A DNA stretch of 64,000 nucleotides from Entomortierella parvispora (GCA_963573315.1 OY752144.1:1668501-1732500); one strand, 5' to 3'. Counted from the first letter of the stretch, positions 21,762-33,314 are shown. A program made the numbers and translations. The notes: a model not told the origin generated them from the sequence alone.

Positions 21762-21963
21762 TAACACCTCCGTGATCGCCGATCCACCTTGCACACAATT
21801 AGGAGATCCTAATCCCTCCCCCCTCATCCCCTTCTCTTTATCATCCTTGACTATCATATTCTGCTTCGAAGTTATTATATGTGAGAATATAAAATGTGTT
21901 TTTCTCTTGGCTCCTGTATCTTGTTGAGGTCCTCCTGCACCAAACAGTCAGCGAGGAGGATGT

Positions 21964-22235
21964 TTATTTTGAGGAGCGGGGGCGAACAATAATGTGAACT
22001 GTCTCTTCAACTAGTTCGCCGGGAAACACCTTCGAGAGACGCCTAGCTTTTTTGTCACTGATGGTAAGGTCGAGTCGAAGTTGTGTGTTGTCGTTGTCTT
22101 CTGATTGGGTGAGTTGTGAGACACGCGCCAGAGAGAGAAGCACATCAGCAGCAATGTTGTCAAAGCGAGGAGCCTTCTTAAACTTGATGAGAGGTGAGCA
22201 AAGTCCGTACGGCCCCATGTCGACAGGGAAGACAT
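21964..22235 (-). pseudogene. Remnant of a Crinkler (CRN) N-terminal header domain
   Basis: Read on the minus strand, the translation passes from FPVDMG through KKAPRFDNIAADVL to KKARRLSKVFPGELVEETVH and IIV. This matches the ubiquitin-like header of Crinkler/RHS-type effectors, which runs into the conserved LWRVS block and ends in HIIV. The LWRVS block is present only in a neighbouring frame (SLWRVS), so at least one small indel has broken the gene. No header start and no C-terminal effector domain is attached; the frame stops 15 bases after the header. CRN proteins occur in oomycetes, chytrids and Mucoromycota such as Mortierella and Rhizophagus. I read this as an orphan, decayed header. 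Confidence 0.7.
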
Positions 22236-23489
22236 TGGAGGTTGCCTATCCATTATGGAAGAAGATGTTGGTGTTGGTGGTCTTGCTATGGATCATCGGA
22301 AGGATTGGAGGATGCAGCGCGGAGAGAGTGAGTGATGGGACGAAGATTGAACATAAAACGAATGATAAAGGGAAATACATTTTGCTGCAAGTGAAGGAGA
22401 TTTCAGTGAAGAGAATCTGTCCAAATTATTGCCTTGAGAACAGGACCAAATTATTGCCTTGAGAACAGGAGAGGGCAAAAGCCTCCTGTATTGTGAGTTG
22501 ATATTCCTGAAAGTGCTGCCTCGAGAGCGAGGACCGACTGCCGTCTAAGTGCCATATTCTCTGGGTGAACCGATATATTGTAGATCACACTCACAATCGT
22601 CTTCGCAGTCATGATCCGATTCCCCCCAGTCTTCTTCGAATTGGACTTCCCCAAGCTGATCACAGTGGTACAGTACATACCGTTGTCTGCATCTCAAGCG
22701 GGAGCCTCATAAAGCCTTTCCGCCCTACAAGACCACCCCACGTAATATGATTCAGGGACCAAATTCCTATTAGTATTCAAGTAAAAATTGGAGTAAAAAT
22801 TGGAAAAGGCGGTAATCGTCGCGTTCTAGCACGGATTCTGACTTGGAGGCGTTCAGCCATAAGATGCAAGCAGTTTGAATTTTGAAGCAATGGTGGGAAG
22901 TCTATACTTTAATGACACTGCTTTCCACTACAAACTGAATGCTGAAGGCAAAGCGGTTTGGAATTTGAGAGCAGTGGCGGAAAGTCAATACTCGGAGGCG
23001 CCAATCTGTTTGTTGTTGAGGGAGATGCGAGTAGTTTTTTGAATTCTGAGCAAGTTGACACCATATAAGATTCGAGTTGAAAAGGTCACTCCCTTGTCTC
23101 TTTTACTTTTTCCCACCACGTTTACTCTCTTGTCATCTTACAACTATTCTAATCGGCAACACCCTGTCCTTGACCTCATCATCACATCCACCTTCATCCG
23201 ACACTTTTTCAATCTTCTTCACGTCATATTCCCGCCCCTTTTGACAGTTCTCCCTCTCCTTCGTCTGGAAGCTGTAAACCACTGTACGCTGTTATCTTTA
23301 AGAGTGGTAGCTTCTTTGTCGAGTTCATTGGCTACTTGACAAGATCACTCTCCTCTTACATATCCTCTTTATTCCGTTCCTTTTTCCTAACCTATTCTCT
23401 AGATTCCTCTTTGTTACTGGTATCTTCTAGCGACCCAATCATCACTCTCTTCGCAATTTCCTGTCGCCCTGCCACATTCTTTATCTTTT
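22236..23489. other. Gene-free interval between Crinkler remnant and F-box/LRR gene
   Basis: Besides the 25-bp duplication there is a degenerate tandem repeat at about 22860-23045. Three related units share GCAAGCAGTTTGAATTTTGA-like cores followed by GCA(G/A)TGG(C/T)GG(G/A)AAGTC. From 23050 to 23480 the plus strand is pyrimidine-rich, consistent with the promoter and leader of the F-box/LRR gene. Confidence 0.5.
22421..22470. repeat. 25-bp perfect tandem duplication
   Basis: The 25-base unit starting CCAAATTATTGCCTTGAGAA occurs twice without any gap, at 22421-22445 and 22446-22470. It lies just upstream of the Crinkler remnant on its strand. Confidence 0.9.
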
Positions 23490-24389
23490 ATGTCCAAGAC
23501 GTTCCGGATACACCCCCTCGATCTACATGAGATTCGCTCAAGAATCGCCAGCAGCCTTAGCCTCAAAGACATCGCGTCCTGTGCATGTGTGAGTCAGGAT
23601 TGGAACGACTCATTTACACCACCACTCTACACCTCTGTCTTCTTGTCGAGCCATGGCCCCAGCATGGAATCTGTTGAGAGAAACAAGCATCTTATAGAAC
23701 ACCTGAAGATTCAGAGCCCTGCCTATGAAGAACTATTATCGACATCTGCACGAGACAAAGTAGTTTCTAGCAGCATGGTCAACCGGAATCTGATCACTTT
23801 GAACTTGCAAAATAACTCGATCGGATCCCACGGAGCTCAAGCTCTGGCTGATGCACTCAAGGCCAACTCGAGTCTGACCACCTTGAACCTGCGAAGCAAC
23901 TCGATCGGATCCAACGGAGCTCAAGCGCTGTCAGAGGCACTCAAGATCAACTCGACTCTGACCACCTTGAACTTGAATAACAACTCGATCGGAGACAATG
24001 GAGCTCAGGCGCTATCTGAGGCACTCAAGACCAACTTGACTCTGACCATTTTGTCCTTGCCTTTCAACTCGATCGGATCCAACGGAGCTCAAGCACTATC
24101 TGAGGCACTCAAGACTAACTCAATTCTGACCACTTTGAAACTTTATAGCAACAAGATCGGAGACAACGGAGCTCAAGCGCTGTCTGAGGCACTCAAAACC
24201 AACTCGACTCTGATCGCCTTGCACTTGGATTCCAACTCAGTCGGACCCAACGGAGCTCAGGAACTGTGTAACAAGATAAGGTCCAATTACCGATGCCAGG
24301 AAGACACAGCCACAGGTTCCACAACGCCAGGGCCCAAAGCCACGTCCAAGGTGCGCTCCCAGCCCCAACAGATGGATTTCAGGACATGA
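23490..24389 (+). CDS. F-box-like protein with leucine-rich repeats
   Basis: A single exon encodes 299 residues. Residues about 8-50 resemble an F-box (IRSRIASSLSLKDIASCACV, then SQDWND), the SKP1-binding module of SCF ubiquitin ligases. Residues about 100-260 form six ribonuclease-inhibitor-type leucine-rich repeats of 28 residues, each built on xLxLxxNSIGxNGAQALSEAL. The repeats are nearly identical at DNA level (84-nt period), which points to recent tandem expansion. The C-terminal about 35 residues are polar and unrelated. Large families of F-box/LRR proteins are usual in Mortierella-type fungi. The target is unknown. A degenerate repeat-like segment follows the stop. Confidence 0.8.
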   Translation: MSKTFRIHPLDLHEIRSRIASSLSLKDIASCACVSQDWNDSFTPPLYTSVFLSSHGPSMESVERNKHLIEHLKIQSPAYEELLSTSARDKVVSSSMVNRNLITLNLQNNSIGSHGAQALADALKANSSLTTLNLRSNSIGSNGAQALSEALKINSTLTTLNLNNNSIGDNGAQALSEALKTNLTLTILSLPFNSIGSNGAQALSEALKTNSILTTLKLYSNKIGDNGAQALSEALKTNSTLIALHLDSNSVGPNGAQELCNKIRSNYRCQEDTATGSTTPGPKATSKVRSQPQQMDFRT

Positions 24390-24858
24390 ATATGGAAGCC
24401 GCCGCTGTTTGGAGCTCGCCACAGCCTCGGGCTTCTTGAAGGTTGCATCTAAGAACCTCCGCCAGGTTTTCGAGACCTATCGTTTGAATAACAATGGAAC
24501 CACACTATCCATGACCTGTGTGCTGTTGCTGAGCAATTCGATCAGATCTACGATTACTCTTCTAGAGCCCATGCCTCTGCGAACAGTGCAATGGAGCAAG
24601 GACAATGAAGCGAAAATAAGGTGAGCTCAACGTCTTGGAGACAGATTTCGTCGATAATGGGGTTTGGGCGTTCCATGGTGTCTTGAGGTTGGGTGGGGGA
24701 TGATGGACCCTATTTCGGACAGTACTTGTGCCTTGGCGAGATGACCGTATGTTGTAAAAATATGGCAAAGTTTGGCATCACGTGTCAGATTCCTTGAATA
24801 CTGATCTCGTTTCATTGCATTGCATGCCCCTCTTCTTTCCTTCATTCTCCTCTCCACA
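24390..24858. other. Interval with possible LRR decay product
   Basis: At about 24480-24600 a frame reads LLSNSIRSTITLL, which looks like an eroded copy of the upstream leucine-rich repeat (LxSNSIGS). It is followed by nothing recognisable until the WBP11 start. It may be the degraded C-terminal end of a once longer LRR array. Confidence 0.35.
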
Positions 24859-27041
24859 ATGGGACGCAAAACAGGAAGGAACCTCAATCCAGCGGACCAG
24901 TACCGTACGTCCCTTCTTCCCCTCATCCTCTCCTTCTCTCCACAATGCACAATTAATGTCCAATCCTCTTTTTAACCCTCTTTTTAACCCTCTTCCCTTC
25001 CTCTACCTTCTCTCCCTTCTCTACTATCTCTCCCTCTACTAGGCAAAGAGCAACATAAAAAAGAAATCAAAAAGGTACACACAGCCTTGTCTTTACTTTA
25101 CTCTACCGTTCTCTGTCCCTCTCTCTCTTGTACGCCTCACCCTTATTTACCTAGTCCACCCCACTGACATTACACTTACACTCGTTTTCCACCTACCTCC
25201 AGAACAAGCAAGATCGCAAAAAAGTCCGCGAGCTTGGAAGTGCCATCAAGGATACCACAACCGAGGTCGAGCTAGCACAATATGAAGAGCTCGAAAAAAA
25301 CGGAAGGTTGGACAAGGACGGTGTCAAGAAATTAGCAGAGCTAAGAGAGAGAATGACCAAGATCATCGAGATCAAGAAGGCGCATGGCATCAAAATCAAA
25401 TCGTAAGAGTTTTTCTATTTTTTTTTTTAAATCGTTTGTTGGAATCAATAATGTAATCATTCTTCTCATCACTCAACTTATCTACATCCTCTTTATATTC
25501 AACAGAAAAAAGGTAGAACCAGAGAAACCCGCACCAGTTGCCGAACCCGCACGCGACCCAAAACGTTCCATTTATTATGACCCTATTTTGAATCCATATG
25601 GAGCGCCACCCCCCGGACAGCCCTATCTCGAATATCGTAAGGACGCGATAAGTTCAGAGCACTGCCGTAGATTGATGCACTGTCCATCTAACTTCTCTCT
25701 TGACATCGCATTGCCGTAGCACCCGAGGTTCCGTTCATTCAGGATTTTCCCTCAGGAGTAGCCTCACCACTGCAACCACCCCTTCCAGGAGCGGCACCAG
25801 AGTCTGAAGGCGCATCCGAGTCTAGTGATTCCGACTCCAGCTCGGATTCAGACTCGGACTCGGACTCGTCTGATTCTGATTCCGAGGACGACGATGAGAA
25901 TTTTATGCCACCTTTACCCGAAGGACCGGCACCGCCCAAAGATATACAGCAAAAACATTTGGCGCCCTCAATACCCACCCCCCTTATTCAACCACGGATA
26001 CAGGGTCATCAGCCACAGTTCATGCCAGTGTCAAGTCACCCACCCACATATCCTCAAGGAGTACTTGGACCCCCTGGCTTTGGTATGAACACTGCACAAG
26101 ACAAGCTCTCAACAACTCATACCGGCAACTATTTCATGCTAATTAACCATTTGTTTCGCACTCTATACTTCTTGTTAGATAATCCAATGAATCACCCACG
26201 GCCACCTCCTTCACATGGATATCCCTCCGGTTATTGGCAGCAAGGATATGGCCCCCCTCCTGGCATCTGGAACGGTGGTCCTGCTGGTCCTGCAGGCTAT
26301 GGAGGGCCGCCACCCTTCCATGGACATTATTCAGAGGGTGGATATCAAACTCTACCATATCCCGGTGAAGATTATCCTCCTCCTGGAATGAATTCCCGAC
26401 CTTCACGTCCACCCGCCCGCTATATCAAACCTCCAAGATCGTCGAACCCCCAGAGCGATCCTATGACGGGACACTTGCCTCTGGATGAAAAGGAGCTCAA
26501 TAAGAAACGAAGCGCAGAAGAGAGTGTGGTCGAAAGAGAATCAAATTCGACCTCAACCTCTTCTATTCATCCACTGCCGCCAAAACCAACAACTGCTGCT
26601 GCCCAAGCCATGCCCCAAAAACTCGTAGTGGCAGCAGGACCGACCAGTATATCTGCAGAGCCTCAGCTTCGAAACTTGCAAAAGGAACTTGTCCATCTCG
26701 TCCCATCCTCAATCATGCGCAAGCGAGTCGCACAAAAGGGCAAGATTGGACGACCTGTTAATGCAGCACCGGTTGTGGCAGACGACGATGCAGGTCCAAG
26801 CTATTCGTTCAGCCGCAATAGCACGGATGATAGGACACCAAGCGACAATGGCCAGCGCGAGACGGGCTTGGGGCTTTTGCTTCCCAAAATCAACATTGCA
26901 CCGAGCGTGACCACCATGGGCTCAGGGCCTCGTCAGATCGTAGTCAATAGCGCGCCAGAGGTGCCTCTAGATCGGGCAGCAAAGAAGAAGGCCGAGTACG
27001 ACGCGTTCCTGGAGGGACTCGAGGGCGACGGGCTTTTGTAG
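24859..27041 (+). CDS. WBP11: WBP11-like splicing factor (WW-domain-binding protein 11)
   Basis: This nuclear, proline-rich protein is linked to the spliceosome and binds WW domains and PQBP1 in animals. Six exons (24859..24904, 25043..25074, 25203..25402, 25506..25636, 25720..26082, 26179..27041) encode 544 residues. The N-terminal Wbp11 domain reads MGRKTGRNLNPADQYRKEQ and then KKNKQDRKKVREL. A Ser/Asp-rich stretch is followed by Pro/Gly-rich PPG and HGYPSGYW regions and by LVHLVPSSIMRKR. It ends in YDAFLEGLEGDGLL, corresponding to the family's terminal short helix. Intron 5 (26083..26178) is 96 nt and free of stops in frame, so its retention would add 32 residues instead of truncating the protein. 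Confidence 0.9.
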
Positions 27042-27513
27042 AGATTGCCTGAAAAAACATAAAGTTCCAGCTGGACATGCATGGGTGCTTGCACCCTTCC
27101 AGCTAGCTTGGACACCAAAATAGCCGCCCTCTCTATAAATAACTCCGAGGACATGGATCAGATCCCTTCCCCCTGCGCAGGCGCGTGCAGCGGCTTCAGT
27201 GTGAACATGAAGCAGCTTGCAAGTTGCCGGTCGGGCTGTGAGGCGCTCTCAAGTTTTTTTTGTTTTTTTCTTTTTATTTTTTTTTTTTTTTTGGTATTGA
27301 TCCATGCATCCATCGTTCGTTCATCTTCATCCAATCCAAACTATCCCATCCCTCTTCCCTCATCCCATCTCCTTTCCTTCCCTCTCGATTCATTTCCGTT
27401 CTTGTCTTCTTTTCTCTTTCTCTTCCATTTTCTCTTTCTTCTCCTCTTCCTTCCTGTCCTCTTTCCTTTTGCCCGTTCTTCATTCTGCAAAGACCTTCGC
27501 TGTAGTCCCAAAC
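27042..27513. other. Gene-free interval with pyrimidine-rich leader
   Basis: After the WBP11 stop, 27250-27500 is strongly pyrimidine-rich on the plus strand (T runs near 27257-27292, then CTTCC/TCTTTC). It probably serves as promoter and 5' leader of the next gene. Open frames here are low-complexity artefacts. Confidence 0.5.
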
Positions 27514-29208
27514 ATGCGTCTGTCTTCGCCCTCCCTCCCTTCGCCACGGGTGCGTTCAATCTCTCTCTTGGCTGCAGTCTTGCTCTTGACCCCTGTAATC
27601 CTGGCCTCGCCTGCCGGTCCTGCCCATAATGCAGTTTCCAGCTCTTCTCAACAACCCAGACCAGAGACTTATGGTAAAATTCAGGCACCTTTACCACACA
27701 AGAAAAGGGTACGTATATCGACTCTGCACAGACACTGCCATCCCGCTCGCCATTGCTCAGCTGTTGCCCGCCTGTCCTCCAGGTTCTTGTCGCGTGCAAC
27801 CCATCAAAAGCATGCGTTTATGCTCACTGACAGATCGATCCTCTCTCCCTTTCTCCTTCTCTTGACACCACAGAGCTATTATCAAAATCTTTATCTTGTC
27901 AAGCGCATCCCGTCTCCTCCATTGTCCACAGATATCCTCGGAGCCGGCCTTTCAGATGGCACCTCACCTCTATCGTCTCTACCCTCAGCTACAGAGAATC
28001 CCCCTCCCCTGACGACAGTTGCCCCCCCAGCAACCACGGACAATCCGCCTCCTCAAACATCTGTCGAACCCACAACAATTGCCACCACCAAACCGCCAGT
28101 ACTTACCACAGAGTCAACTCGACCTCCTGTTGACACTACCACTCAACCTGAACCGAGCCCAACGTCAGCTTCTCCTGAAGAGTCACCAACGCCTAATCCT
28201 GGATACAGCTCACGTTCTCTATTGCCCAGACCCTCCGTGACCATTTTCTCGGGTCGAACATGGACCGGTCAACCCTCTGTCAGCATCACCAACCCCACCG
28301 CCTCTCCGACCATTGGTACTACCACGAATTCCTCAGGTCCTCCAGTGCTGCCCATCGTCTTGGGCACGGTCCTTGGTCTGGGCGCGCTCATCGGAGCTGG
28401 TATCTTTTTCTTTTTCCGGTTCCGAAAGCATCGTCGTTTCGATTCCAAGAGACCTCTGAGTTTCTTGGCATTGTCCATGGATGACTCTTCATTGACCACT
28501 AACCAGGAATCGGCCTCGGCCAGGGCCGGCTCAGGCGTGGATGGCGATATTTACGATGTCAATCGCCCAATCACTTCCCAGCCTTCTTTGAGATATACCC
28601 CACCAGTCATGTCTGGCCTCTTTGGTGGAGGACAGTCCTCTGACCGATACAGCTACCAGTCTGAACAATCTGGCGCGACAGGCGCGCAATTTGCACAGTG
28701 GTCCCAGGAGGATGAGAACGCGGCCTTGGTGGGACTTCGAGATCATGTGGACCCGGACTTTGCGGATGAGGCTCCAAGCAGCGGCCTGCAAAGACCCCTG
28801 TCCGATCAGTCCTTCATTGCGTCTTCCATGGTTCCGATGACGGCGTTGAACTCGCAGCGACACTTGGACCACGCCAGATACAATCGTCCGACAGCCATTG
28901 ACCAAGATGAAGTGCTGGTCCCACGACAGCCTCAGGGCATCCCATCTTTAGATATCATGGACCACGAGGAGAATACCCCAGCCACGGACGTGGCCCAACC
29001 TCCGACATCCAGCGACGCCTCTCGACTTGCGTCCTCCCCTTCTATGGATCATGCAAACCCTGTCGTTTCGAGACCGGGCTCCCTGTCCCGATCCCGACCT
29101 GTCAGTGTTCACTCTATCCGAAATCAATCTAGCCTTCGATCCAACAGGAGTCTAGCTGCTGCGAACCCCCGGGCGCCTTCTCCTACGGATGAGCTTCAGT
29201 TCTTGTAA
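27514..29208 (+). CDS. Ser/Thr/Pro-rich single-pass membrane protein
   Basis: Two exons (27514..27708, 27874..29208) encode 509 residues. A signal peptide lies at about residues 15-35 (SISLLAAVLLLTPVILASPA). The ectodomain of about 180 residues is rich in Thr, Pro and Ser (TTEST, PPVDTTTQPEPSPT) and likely heavily O-mannosylated. One membrane span (VLPIVLGTVLGLGALIGAGI) is followed by basic RFRKHRRF. The long cytosolic tail has many Ser and acidic patches. This layout resembles Mid2/Wsc-type wall-stress sensors, but no WSC cysteine domain is present and no family is recognised. The 165-nt intron is in frame and stop-free, so an intron-retaining isoform of 564 residues is possible. An upstream extension of the frame to 27304 lies in the pyrimidine-rich leader; the ATG at 27514 gives the better signal peptide. 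Confidence 0.75.
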   Translation: MRLSSPSLPSPRVRSISLLAAVLLLTPVILASPAGPAHNAVSSSSQQPRPETYGKIQAPLPHKKRVRISTLHRHCHPARHCSAVARLSSRFLSRATHQKHAFMLTDRSILSPFLLLLTPQSYYQNLYLVKRIPSPPLSTDILGAGLSDGTSPLSSLPSATENPPPLTTVAPPATTDNPPPQTSVEPTTIATTKPPVLTTESTRPPVDTTTQPEPSPTSASPEESPTPNPGYSSRSLLPRPSVTIFSGRTWTGQPSVSITNPTASPTIGTTTNSSGPPVLPIVLGTVLGLGALIGAGIFFFFRFRKHRRFDSKRPLSFLALSMDDSSLTTNQESASARAGSGVDGDIYDVNRPITSQPSLRYTPPVMSGLFGGGQSSDRYSYQSEQSGATGAQFAQWSQEDENAALVGLRDHVDPDFADEAPSSGLQRPLSDQSFIASSMVPMTALNSQRHLDHARYNRPTAIDQDEVLVPRQPQGIPSLDIMDHEENTPATDVAQPPTSSDASRLASSPSMDHANPVVSRPGSLSRSRPVSVHSIRNQSSLRSNRSLAAANPRAPSPTDELQFL

Positions 29209-29386
29209 CCCAGCTCTCCAGCCTTAATAAAACCATGATGCGCTGAATTATTTAAAGAGTGGCTCATTCTTAATATGCAGAAGCAAAGGCAAAGGATAAA
29301 AACTTGGTTTTCTTGAATTTCAAGAACATCGTGGTTTGTTTTTTTTTTGTTCTACTAAAAAGTCTGAAGTCTTTTCTGAAAGACGT

Positions 29387-30748
29387 CTACCTAAAGAGAA
29401 GTTGGAAGGGATAAGCAGGGTTCTTGACCTTGAAGATTTGGATCAAGACGCTAAACATGAGCGCGAACAAGCCCATTGACGCCCACACAGCCATACGTTG
29501 CTTCACGGGGTCCTCAAGTCGTGGAACGATTCCCAACAAACCAATCACACTTCCGCACAGCAGAGCATAGATGACTGCCACGATCTGAGTCTCCAATCCA
29601 AACTGGCTCTGGAATCCCTGAGCAATGAACCCTGGCTGGCCGCCGTGTGCTGGGATGGTATATGGAGGGCGACGAATTTGGTTCCACATGTGTCCAGAAA
29701 TCATAACAAAGATAGTGAACTGTTTTGTGAGGGTCATGGTATCAAGCAAAGGAGTTAGGAGGGTAATTTTAAAGTATAGAGGAGTGCATTGAAGGAAAGC
29801 CCGCATATTGCTTCAGTGTGCTTACCAAGGACAAGGCTGACCAGAGGTAACGGCTACCAAAGATCTTGCCAGCCTTCTGATAGATCATGATAGCCGAGAA
29901 GAGAGCGCCAGTCACCCCCAGGATGTTGATAGCGGCTCCAATAAAATCAAAAGGACGTTTAACCCGAACGTCGGTTCCTGCTCGGGAATTCAACCATTTT
30001 GCAAACTCCTCCGCTTGGAATCCACTATGGATAGTAAAGATAGGTTAAAGAGAGACAGAGGCAAGTCAACATGGGCAGGTAGACTCCTTCCCCTCGTCCC
30101 CCCCTCAATGATTTTTAGACGCGTTCCTGGACACAACGAGTTCATTCTAGTTTTACCTCTTTCCAAAGTCATATCGATCCAACGATGGCTGCGACGACGG
30201 TGCTCCGGAGGGTGGGAAGAAAAGAGCCGATGGTGCACTATTCATGCCAAACTTTTGAAAAATGGCCTGGCCAGCCTTAAAGTCGAGTGAGCCAAAGAAG
30301 AGTTGGGTCTTGTCTGATAGCTTGGACCAGCCAGAAGCCACTAGACGGTATTCAGGGTCAAAATTCCTGAGCGAAACGGTCAAAGGAGAGGTTTGGATAA
30401 AAAGATTAGCCATAAAGGAACGGCATTTTTTCTCATCCTGCTTTACGCATTTTTCCATTCCTTGCATCCTTACAAACAAGGGACGCAGTTGAACTCGGGG
30501 GCAATGGCAGTGAAGAGAACCACCATCGAGTAGTTGCGAGGCAAGGCCAAGACCTCCTCAAACGCGACTGAATCAAGCTCAATCAGTCCTTTGCCTCTGG
30601 TGGCCTTTGCTTGCAGACGTGTGACCTTCTTCCCGAGAAGGGTCTCAGGCGACAAGGGCTGGGCCTGCCCTGAGGGCATGGTCGCGAAAAGCGCGACCAT
30701 AGCCAAAGCTAAGGTAAGGAAGATGGTCTTCCTGGAGAAGAGTCCCAT
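29387..30748 (-). CDS. OST3: Oligosaccharyltransferase subunit OST3/OST6 (MAGT1/TUSC3 family)
   Basis: This ER membrane subunit of the oligosaccharyltransferase complex has an oxidoreductase domain that helps glycosylate cysteine-rich client sites. Four exons (30748..30474, 30366..30157, 30024..29826, 29719..29387) give 338 residues. A signal peptide is followed by a thioredoxin-like domain with the redox pair in NCVPC. LVASGWSKLS and the RYDFGKRSGFQAEEFAKWLN block come next. Four membrane segments follow, including FTIFVMISGHMWNQIRRPPY, the most conserved OST3 signature. The frame also opens upstream of 30748, but this ATG starts the signal peptide. Splices are in phase. Confidence 0.95.
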
Positions 30749-30981
30749 GATGATGAGGTTGACAGGTGGGGCACGTAAACGAGGTCCCGCAAAGATGATG
30801 ATGAGCAAGGGGGAGAGCCGGTCAAGGAGGAGAGATTGACGGAGCGCGCAGTGATGATGGAGCGAGAAGGAACTCGAGATGATGAGTGGAAGATGGAGAA
30901 GCGGCACTTTTCCGTTCTTCACACCTCAGGCGAAAGTTGGTCACGTGCGTAATTTAGGTGCTGTATTTATTTTTATTGAAG

Positions 30982-33314
30982 CTATCTGGGTGCTCCAGGC
31001 GGTGGCTGCATGTTGTTCAATATTGAATCCAGGAGCCCCGGTGCTCCTCTACCCCCGGATGGCCTGCGGAGAGAAGGCTGATGGTGCTGAGGAGGTGGTG
31101 CCTGATTGTAGGGGTGGAGCCTACCCGTAGGATGCTGCTGCGGATACGGATATTGTTGCTGCGGGTGCTGTGGGTGACGCGATTGAGGGCCATGACCTCC
31201 ATATCCATGAGGCGGCCGTTGCTGTGGGTGATGGTGATGATACTGATGCTGGGGAATAGGGTGTTGATGTTGGTGTTGATGTTGGTGTTGATGTTGGTGT
31301 TGGTGTTGGTGCACAGGCACAGGTCTTGGCGGAATATGCCACTCTTGTAAACACAGTTTTTTTATGGCCTCTTGATCGAACGCTGGGCGAAGTCCCTCGT
31401 TCACGTACTTCAGGAACACATCCAAAGCCTCGGTTTGGCGGATCGCTGTCTTCATGTTATTGCGCTTGATATACTCCATGAAATGCGCATCTTGCGCGAT
31501 TACCTTGGGGTTTACAAGGTGGTTGATATCTTCATCCTTGAGACCCGCTCCAATAGCAGCCACAGGAGCAAGTTTTAGCGTCACAGTTTTCGGAGCGCTC
31601 AGTCCAGTCGAGGAGGATGCCAAGGTTGAAGGCGTAGGGGCCGCAGCTGTGTCGAGCACACTTTTTTCGGCAAAAATCTCGGTGGCTTCTTGCTTAGCCT
31701 TGGCCTTGTTGGCCAATTCCTGATACTTTAAATTGACCTTTCGCAAATGGTCGATCACGCGGGTTGGTCTACGCTGCAAGAGATGTCGACACACTACGTA
31801 CCGCTCAGAGTTCATGGGCCGACTTGTCAAGGGCTTGACGACGCAAATCTTTTCAAAATGTCTGGATAAGATCCAGACAAGACCTGCCGTCACAGGCGTA
31901 AAAATGTCAAAGATCTTCACCACAAAGTCGCCTCCTTTCTGTAGAGTCAGAAACATAGTGAGAATCTGGCAAAGAATTAATCGTTGTAGGATGGTCTCTT
32001 GCACGGCTTCATCCCCATCCACAGATATACCCTGTTAGAAGAAATTATTGCAAAGAAGCCTTAAGTATGTATTCAACAGTTTTAATCGTGATGCGAACAA
32101 AAATTGATTCATACCAAAACATACTTACCCCGTCTGCAGAGACCAGGGAAACCCCTAATCCTCCCGTATCCTGTTCTACCATCGCTGCGAAGGCATCGAT
32201 ATTGGCTTGGTTCAAAATGTCTCCGGTTCCATCCGCACCGTAGTAGACCTTCAATGCCTCTCCCACCAACGCGTCCTTATGAAATTTTTCAAGTTGAAAA
32301 TCCAGGTCGTTCTTCAGGGTCATAGCCCAACCCTTGGCGCGTTCACCCCAGGTATGTTTTCGCCAAAGTAAATACTCTGAGAATCCTCCAGGTCCTGAGC
32401 ATAGATCTGCAAATCGGAAAGTCCTTGATGCTTCCCCATCACCCGCACCGCCGTCTGGATACTCCTTAGTTGCTGTTAAGGCCAGCTGGGAATCAATGCT
32501 GGCAAGCTTTACCGAGGCACGGTTCATGAAAATGGAAGAACCCACCAACTCGTACGGATTACAACGCTGTCGTGCGCGACCAAACATTTCTTGAGGTACG
32601 GCACGCAGTTTCCGCTAAAAAAAATATTTAGTAAACAATACTACTGTTAGCGCGAGAACTAACGTCAACCAACGTTGCGCGGCAAGGATACCTTATTCTC
32701 AACGAGGCCATCCACAATCCCCTGGACACAGAAGAGATCCAAGTCTGTTTTTTCAGGAGGACCAGATTCTATAACGAAGCAGTCTTCCTCAAGATCATAA
32801 GACGAGGCTTGGAAAACGTCTAGATGTTGATCCAGAAACTCAATAGGAGGGATCATCGGCCTCATCAGTTGCTGGTTTGGCGGTACTGGCGGTCTCGCAG
32901 AAGATGGGTACTGCTGCTGTTGGAATGAGTTGGGTGGGGCGTGGCCCTGATGCTGGAAACCATGGTTTGGATCATAGCGCAGTGGTCCTTGAGGGTGACC
33001 TCCGATTTGAAATGGTGCCCCTCCACGTTGCGGAACGCCTCTTTGGCCACCAGACGAATGGAAGCGCACCTTGGGGCAGTTCCTAAAAGTAGGGATCGGC
33101 GTTGGCGACTCCAGCGGCGTGGCTGCAAACGCGGGGTCACTGTCTATCGTTGGAGATTGAGGGACAAACGCGAACAGTAGACGAAACTGAGTTAATGACG
33201 CGCGCGCCTGGAGGAGAATTGCGAGTTTGATCATGCGAGGCGGTGTTTGACCAATAAATGCGAAATCTTTTTTGGGTCCTTCCTCCGTCTCGACATACCG
33301 CTGTAGGGGTCCAT
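30982..33314 (-). CDS. CMTR1: Cap-specific mRNA (nucleoside-2'-O)-methyltransferase (CMTR1-like)
   Basis: This enzyme methylates the first transcribed nucleotide (cap1) of mRNA in the nucleus. Exons 33314..33299, 33122..32692, 32614..32129 and 32031..30982 give 660 residues. The RrmJ/FtsJ-type domain shows SAM-binding FADLCSGPGGFSEYLLW. The K-D-K-E tetrad appears as Lys in MNRASVK, Asp in SADG, Lys in FVVKIFD and Glu in NSERYVVC. The N-terminus is Pro/Gln-rich. The C-terminal about 120 residues contain a long His-Gln repeat and a Pro/His-rich tail. No ATG opens exon 2 sensibly; the 16-base first exon (MDPYS) joins it in phase and is the least certain part. It is head-to-head with the RPC37 gene, 188 bp apart. 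Confidence 0.88.

Noticed and set aside
27304..27513. Upstream start of the Ser/Thr/Pro-rich membrane protein
   Set aside because: The extension is translated from a pyrimidine-rich leader. The ATG at 27514 gives a normal signal peptide.
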